DNA of 10,086 nt, taken from positions 1 through 10,086 of the forward strand of contig JACDBP010000235.1 in NCBI GenBank assembly GCA_013694835.1, given 5' to 3'. Of this stretch, positions 6,782 to 10,086 are shown one piece after another. The notes beneath the pieces were generated by a model, which searched no databases, was not told where the DNA came from, and was given only the letters and a program-made list of their open reading frames with translations. The DNA is from Chloroflexota bacterium. GTDB lineage: Bacteria > Chloroflexota > Limnocylindria > Limnocylindrales > CSP1-4. How positions within the stretch are numbered: the first letter of the stretch is position 1; each line of letters begins with the position of its first letter. The position numbers and the translations under genes are program-made.

Positions 6782-7185
6782 GCGGCGGCCATGAGCCGGC
6801 GCCGTCCGAGGTGCGCCGGCGCCTGGCCGAGGTGGCCGACGCGAGCGTCTGCGACCTGCGGTCCGTGGGCCGGGTCAGCGGGGCGATGCACACCGTCGAG
6901 CTGTGGTTCGCGGCAGATGAAGACCGGGTGGCCTTTCTGGCGGGCGGTCGGGAGCGGGCCGCATGGGTGCGCAACCTCCAGGCGACGGCTGAGGCGGAGG
7001 TCCTCATCGGGGGCCGAATCTTCGCCGGCCGGGCGGCGTTCCCGGAGGGGACGGACCGGGAGCCCGTGGTGCGCCGGCTGCTGGCCGCCAAGTACCAGGG
7101 CTGGTCGGAGGGACGGCGGCTGTCGAGCTGGGCTGCCGGCTCGCTGCCGGTCGAGGTCGTCGTGGAGCGGGTCGTGGATCGCTGA
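6778..7185 (+). CDS. F420H2-dependent oxidoreductase, deazaflavin-dependent nitroreductase (DDN) family
   Basis: Cytosolic 135-residue protein with the split beta-barrel of the FDOR/DDN group, which uses reduced coenzyme F420 to reduce enones, nitroaromatics, quinones or similar acceptors. Recognisable segments are GRVSGAMHTVELWF (31-44), FLAGGRERAAWVRNLQA (53-69), VLIGGRIFAGRA (75-86) and RRLLAAKYQGW (99-109), in the order and spacing usual for the family. GTG 6778 is preferred because it overlaps the upstream stop by 4 nt (GTGA) and gives the normal family length; a longer start at 6703 would lie entirely over the upstream gene. It is the third gene of an operon behind two membrane proteins. 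Its physiological substrate is unknown. It ends 3 nt from the convergent F420-dependent LLM enzyme. Confidence 0.85.
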   Translation: MSGGHEPAPSEVRRRLAEVADASVCDLRSVGRVSGAMHTVELWFAADEDRVAFLAGGRERAAWVRNLQATAEAEVLIGGRIFAGRAAFPEGTDREPVVRRLLAAKYQGWSEGRRLSSWAAGSLPVEVVVERVVDR

Positions 7186-7188
7186 CCG

Positions 7189-8190
7189 CTACGTCGCGCG
7201 GGCGCCTGACTTCGGCCGGGCCTTCGAGGTAGGTGCCCCGAACTCCGGCAGCACCTTCTCTCGATAGAAGCGCATGAAGCCCTCCTGGTCGGGGCCGACC
7301 TGGTGGACGTAGACATGACTGTAGCCGGCATCCACGAACGCCTGGATCTGCTCCAGGTGAGGCTTCGGATCCGGCCCGCACAGGATCGACTCACGGATCG
7401 TCTCGTCGGTCACGTTCTCCGACGCCTGCTCGAAGTGGGCTGGCACCGGCAGCTCGACCATCAGCTCGCCCGGCACGCCGGTGTTCGGCCAGATCTCCTT
7501 GGCCGTCCGGACACCTTCCTTCTCGGTCTTGGCCCAGCACGTCGTGAACTGCCCGAAGCGCGGCTTGCCCTTGCCGCCGGCGCGAGTGAAGGTCTGCAGC
7601 ATCTTCTTGTCCGGCGCGAGGCCGATGAGACCATCGCCGATGCGTCCCGCGAGGTCCGCGGCCTGCTCACCGCTCGCCGCGACCATGATCCGCGGCGGAT
7701 CCGGTGGCAGGGTGTACAGCCGGGCGTTCTCGACCTCGTAGTACGTGCCGTAGTGGCTCTGCGAACCGCCCTTCCAGAGCAGCCGCATCACCTCCACCGC
7801 CTCCTCCAGCATCTCGCGCCGAACGTCGCTGGGCGGCCACTTGTCGCCGAGGATGTGCTCGTTGAGGTTCTCCCCCGTGCCGACACCGAGGAAGAAGCGG
7901 CCGGGCATCATCGCCGCGGAAGTGGCGGCGGCGTGCGCGATGATCGCCGGATGGATCCGGATCAGCGGGCACGTGACGCCGGTGCCCAGCTCCAGCCGCT
8001 CGGTCGCCTGGGCGATGCCGCCGATGACCGACCAGACGAAGGGGCTCTGACCCTGGGCATCGACCCACGGGTGGAAGTGATCCGAGATGAGCGCAAAGGT
8101 GAAACCCGTTTCCTCCGCCAGGCGTGCGTTGCGCACCAGGTCGTTCGGGAGGTGCTCCTCGCTGGACAGGGCGTAGCCGATCTGGACCAT
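7189..8190 (-). CDS. F420-dependent LLM-class oxidoreductase (TIGR03557-like, FGD relative)
   Basis: Cytosolic TIM-barrel enzyme of the luciferase-like family that uses coenzyme F420; 333 residues, close to F420-dependent glucose-6-phosphate dehydrogenase (FGD, about 336). FGD active-site residues have counterparts: SDHFHPW contains Asp37, His38 and Trp42 (FGD Asp39, His40, Trp44) and GVGTGENLNE contains Glu107 (FGD Glu109). The C-terminal CGPDPKPHL (271-279) and HVYVHQVGPDQEGFMRFY (292-309) are typical of the TIGR03557 subgroup. From remembered FGD sequence, Lys198 may be kept as Lys196, but Lys259 and Arg283 fall on Leu243 and Glu267, so glucose-6-phosphate is not assured as substrate. The ATG has a strong GGAGG 5 nt upstream (8200-8196). 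A -10-like TACCTT lies at 8245-8240. The gene is convergent with the other F420 enzyme. Confidence 0.9.
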   Translation of the reverse strand: MVQIGYALSSEEHLPNDLVRNARLAEETGFTFALISDHFHPWVDAQGQSPFVWSVIGGIAQATERLELGTGVTCPLIRIHPAIIAHAAATSAAMMPGRFFLGVGTGENLNEHILGDKWPPSDVRREMLEEAVEVMRLLWKGGSQSHYGTYYEVENARLYTLPPDPPRIMVAASGEQAADLAGRIGDGLIGLAPDKKMLQTFTRAGGKGKPRFGQFTTCWAKTEKEGVRTAKEIWPNTGVPGELMVELPVPAHFEQASENVTDETIRESILCGPDPKPHLEQIQAFVDAGYSHVYVHQVGPDQEGFMRFYREKVLPEFGAPTSKARPKSGARAT

Positions 8191-8322
8191 GGCGACCTCC
8201 GGAACGGGGAGTGGCTTGGCCTTCCGATCTCCCCTTCGTAAGGTAGGTCAGCGGCCGTGGCCGGCCGCGGCTCGTCCGGTGGGACCGCGTTACGGAGGTC
8301 TTGCAGCGGACCTGCGCCGCGG

Positions 8323-8361
8323 GCGATGGACGCCACGGCGCGCCTCGGCCGCGATGGACGC
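8323..8361. repeat. Direct repeat GCGATGGACGC x2
   Basis: An exact 11-mer occurs at 8323-8333 and 8351-8361, a 28-bp period, in the middle of the non-coding spacer. It could be a binding-site pair or a small duplication; no known motif is recognised. Confidence 0.4.
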
Positions 8362-8417
8362 GAGTCTTGCCAGTCGACTCAGGGCATGGATCCAGGGCTG
8401 CCCGCTCCGGGTGGGCT

Positions 8418-8449
8418 GGTCGGGTTGCCGCCCGCCGCGGGTCGGGTTG
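8418..8449. repeat. Direct repeat GGTCGGGTTG x2 at the carboxypeptidase promoter
   Basis: GGTCGGGTTG occurs exactly at 8418-8427 and 8440-8449. The 22-bp period is about two helical turns, so both copies face the same side of DNA. The second copy covers the position expected for the -35 box of the promoter at 8462-8470. It is a candidate operator for a tandem-binding regulator; this is inference from position and spacing. Confidence 0.4.
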
Positions 8450-8461
8450 TCGGCCAGTGCC

Positions 8462-8476
8462 TGCTAGTCTCCGGGC
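8462..8476 (+). promoter_or_regulatory. Putative leaderless extended -10 promoter of the carboxypeptidase
   Basis: TGCTAGTCT at 8462-8470 is an extended -10 (TGN plus TAGTCT). It ends 6 nt before GTG 8477, so the expected transcription start coincides with the first base of the start codon. No Shine-Dalgarno is present in front of 8477. No good -35 is visible, which fits an extended -10 promoter. Confidence 0.5.
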
Positions 8477-10086
8477 GTGGCATCCATTCGCGGGAGCTGG
8501 CTCGCGGCGGTGTTGTGCATGATTGCGGCCGTTGCCGGGATCGCGCCTCAGACCGCGCGCGCCGCTTCGGAGTTCCCAGCCGGCGACGAGGCATATCACA
8601 CCTATGCCGAGATGCTCGCCGAGATCCAGGCCGCCGCGGTCGACCACCCGGGCATCGTCCAGCTGTCCAGCATCGGCCGATCGCACCTCGGGCGCGAGAT
8701 CTGGATGGCCAAGGTGAGCGACAACGTCACGGTTGACGAGGACGAGCCAGAGGTCATGGTCGACGGGCTCGTCCACGCTCGCGAGCACATGAGCGCGGAG
8801 ATGGCACTCGCGTTGTTCGCCACGCTGACCGACCAGTACGGCGGCGGCGGCGCGCTCGGCCGGCGGGTGACCTCGATCGTCGACTCGCGCGAGATCTTCA
8901 TCGTCTTCATGGCGAACCCCGACGGCGGGCAGTACGACATCAGCGGCGGGCAGTACCGCTACTGGCGGAAGAACCGCCAGCCCACGCCGGGCTCGTCGTC
9001 GATCGGGACCGACATCAACCGCAACTTCGACTACCGCTGGGGCTGCTGCGGTGGCTCGAGCGCGACACCGTCGGCCTGGAACTACCGAGGCCCTGCCGCC
9101 TGGTCCACGCCGGAAGCCCGGGTCCTGCGCGACTTCGTGGAGAGCCGAGTCGTGGGCGGCGTCCAGCAGCTGCGCGTGGCGATCTCTCTCCACACGCAGG
9201 GCCGGCTCGTGCTGTGGCCCTACGGCTGGACGACGTCCGACCTGCCGCTCGACATGACCGCCGACGATCAGGCGACGTTCGTGGCGATGGGCACGGCGAT
9301 GGCCGCCAGCAACGGCTACACCGCGCAGCAGACCAGCGACCTGTACATCACGTCGGGCTCCAAGGGCGACTGGGTGTACGAGCGTCACCGCGTCTTCACG
9401 TTCACGTTCGAGCTGACCCTCGGGCGCTACCCGGACGACAGCGAGATCGGCCCCGAGACGAGCCGCAACATCGACGCGCTGCTCTATGCGACGGAGCAGG
9501 CTGATTGTCCCTATCGCGCGGCCGGTTTGGAGGAACGCCACTGCGGCCCGTTCTCGGACGACTTCGAGACCGGCCGTGGCTGGGTAGTGAACCCGGACGG
9601 CACGGACACGGCGACTTCCGGACGATGGGAACGATCCGACCCCGAGCGCACGGCGGACGTTGCCGGCACTCGCCAGCCGGGCAACCCCACCAGCGGCCGC
9701 CGCGGGATGATCACCGGGCCGCTGGCGGGTGGCGGGCCTGCCCGGTACGACTTGGACGGTGGCACGACCACCGCTCGCTCACGGCCGATCCGGCTGCCGG
9801 TGCTCGTTGGCGGGGCGACGCACGAGCTCCGGTTCCGTTGGAGCTTCGCGCACAACACCAAGTCGACGCCTGACGACCGGTTCGCCGCTGTCGTCGTGAA
9901 CGCCGGTGGCACGACCACGACCGTCTTCCTGATGCAGGGCTCGGCGACCGATCGGCTGGCGTTCTGGCGGACGGCCACGGTCGACCTCAGCGCCTGGGCC
10001 GGCCAGACCGTCTCGATCCAGCTGGAGGCGACCGATGCCGGGCCCGGCTCGCTCGTGGAGGCCGGCGTCGACGACCTCTCCATCGC
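8477..10086 (+). CDS. Secreted M14 zinc carboxypeptidase (carboxypeptidase T-like), 3' end beyond window
   Basis: The frame is open from GTG 8477 to the window edge (536 codons, no stop), so the gene is partial. Residues 1-29 form a Sec signal peptide: Arg5, hydrophobic core 8-22, ARA-A cleavage near 29/30. Residues about 36-345 are an M14 metallocarboxypeptidase removing C-terminal amino acids from peptides outside the cell. Zinc ligands are His100 and Glu103 (HARE) and His239 (SLHTQG). Substrate-carboxylate residues are Arg164 (YWRKNR), Asn181-Arg182 (DINRNF) and Tyr290. The general base is Glu312 (FTFEL). The paired cysteines in WGCCGG (188-193) and YRGP (203-206) are typical of bacterial CPT-like enzymes. 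From about 358, DDFETGRGW begins a jelly-roll-like beta-sandwich that reaches VDDLSI at the window end. No propeptide longer than a few residues separates signal and catalytic domain, unlike CPA and CPT zymogens. Confidence 0.92.
   Translation, partial: MASIRGSWLAAVLCMIAAVAGIAPQTARAASEFPAGDEAYHTYAEMLAEIQAAAVDHPGIVQLSSIGRSHLGREIWMAKVSDNVTVDEDEPEVMVDGLVHAREHMSAEMALALFATLTDQYGGGGALGRRVTSIVDSREIFIVFMANPDGGQYDISGGQYRYWRKNRQPTPGSSSIGTDINRNFDYRWGCCGGSSATPSAWNYRGPAAWSTPEARVLRDFVESRVVGGVQQLRVAISLHTQGRLVLWPYGWTTSDLPLDMTADDQATFVAMGTAMAASNGYTAQQTSDLYITSGSKGDWVYERHRVFTFTFELTLGRYPDDSEIGPETSRNIDALLYATEQADCPYRAAGLEERHCGPFSDDFETGRGWVVNPDGTDTATSGRWERSDPERTADVAGTRQPGNPTSGRRGMITGPLAGGGPARYDLDGGTTTARSRPIRLPVLVGGATHELRFRWSFAHNTKSTPDDRFAAVVVNAGGTTTTVFLMQGSATDRLAFWRTATVDLSAWAGQTVSIQLEATDAGPGSLVEAGVDDLSI

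Larger units (their letters stand above)
8191..8476. promoter_or_regulatory. Divergent intergenic region between the F420 LLM enzyme and the carboxypeptidase
   Basis: This 286-bp spacer carries no convincing gene. On the minus strand it holds GGAGG (8200-8196) and a -10-like TACCTT (8245-8240), giving a leader of roughly 40 nt for the LLM gene. A perfect 6-bp stem with a 6-nt loop (GCGGCC 8251-8256, GGCCGC 8263-8268) sits just upstream of that box. On the plus strand it holds an extended -10 next to GTG 8477 and a 10-bp direct repeat. A second 11-bp repeat, GCGATGGACGC, lies at 8323-8333 and 8351-8361. Confidence 0.5.

Noticed and set aside
8516..8518. Cys14 of the carboxypeptidase as a lipoprotein lipobox
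   Set aside because: The preceding residues (Ala-Val-Leu) do not match a lipobox, and the hydrophobic core continues past the cysteine to an Ala-X-Ala cleavage site.
8519..8521. ATG 8519 as the carboxypeptidase start
   Set aside because: It would remove the basic n-region and part of the hydrophobic core of the signal peptide. GTG 8477 gives a complete signal and fits the promoter.
7667..9541. Long open frame on the minus strand across the LLM gene and the carboxypeptidase
   Set aside because: It lies antisense to two genes with intact family motifs, its translation is Arg/Ala/Gly-rich low-complexity, and it spans a promoter region. It is a GC-bias shadow.

Overview
The window is gene-dense, very GC-rich bacterial DNA with eight protein genes and short intergenic gaps. 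No RNA gene, CRISPR array, insertion sequence or phage remnant was seen. Two F420-dependent enzyme families, several GTG starts, GTGA gene overlaps and apparent leaderless promoters point to a high-GC F420-using bacterium. A Chloroflexota lineage (Limnocylindria-like) or an actinomycete fits best. This is inference from gene content; no marker gene is present.

Layout. Positions 104-3189 (+) hold a PLP aminotransferase, a D-2-hydroxyacid dehydrogenase of the glyoxylate/hydroxypyruvate reductase type, and a 10-helix EamA/DMT transporter. The first two overlap by 4 nt and the third follows after 54 nt with a good Shine-Dalgarno. Together they look like an amino acid / 2-oxo acid / 2-hydroxy acid module with an exporter or importer. 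A convergent SRPBCC gene (3742-3278, -) ends at a textbook intrinsic terminator near 3230-3257.

A divergent 142-bp spacer then drives a second + strand operon, 3885-7185. It encodes a 3-helix membrane protein of unknown function, a larger membrane protein with the same 3-helix layout extended by TPR-like repeats and an unassigned C-terminal domain, and a small F420H2-dependent oxidoreductase of the deazaflavin-dependent nitroreductase family. All three are joined by 4-nt GTGA overlaps. This membrane pair is the least explained and most interesting part of the window. The operon ends 3 nt from the stop of a convergent luciferase-like F420-dependent oxidoreductase (8190-7189, -).

A 286-bp divergent spacer follows. 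From 8477 to the window edge runs a secreted M14 zinc carboxypeptidase (carboxypeptidase T-like) with intact catalytic residues and a C-terminal beta-sandwich; its 3' end lies outside the window.

Three genes (104, 3885, 8477) begin 6-7 nt downstream of a -10-like hexamer with no Shine-Dalgarno, the pattern expected of leaderless mRNAs. For the first gene this moves the preferred start from GTG 71 to ATG 104.
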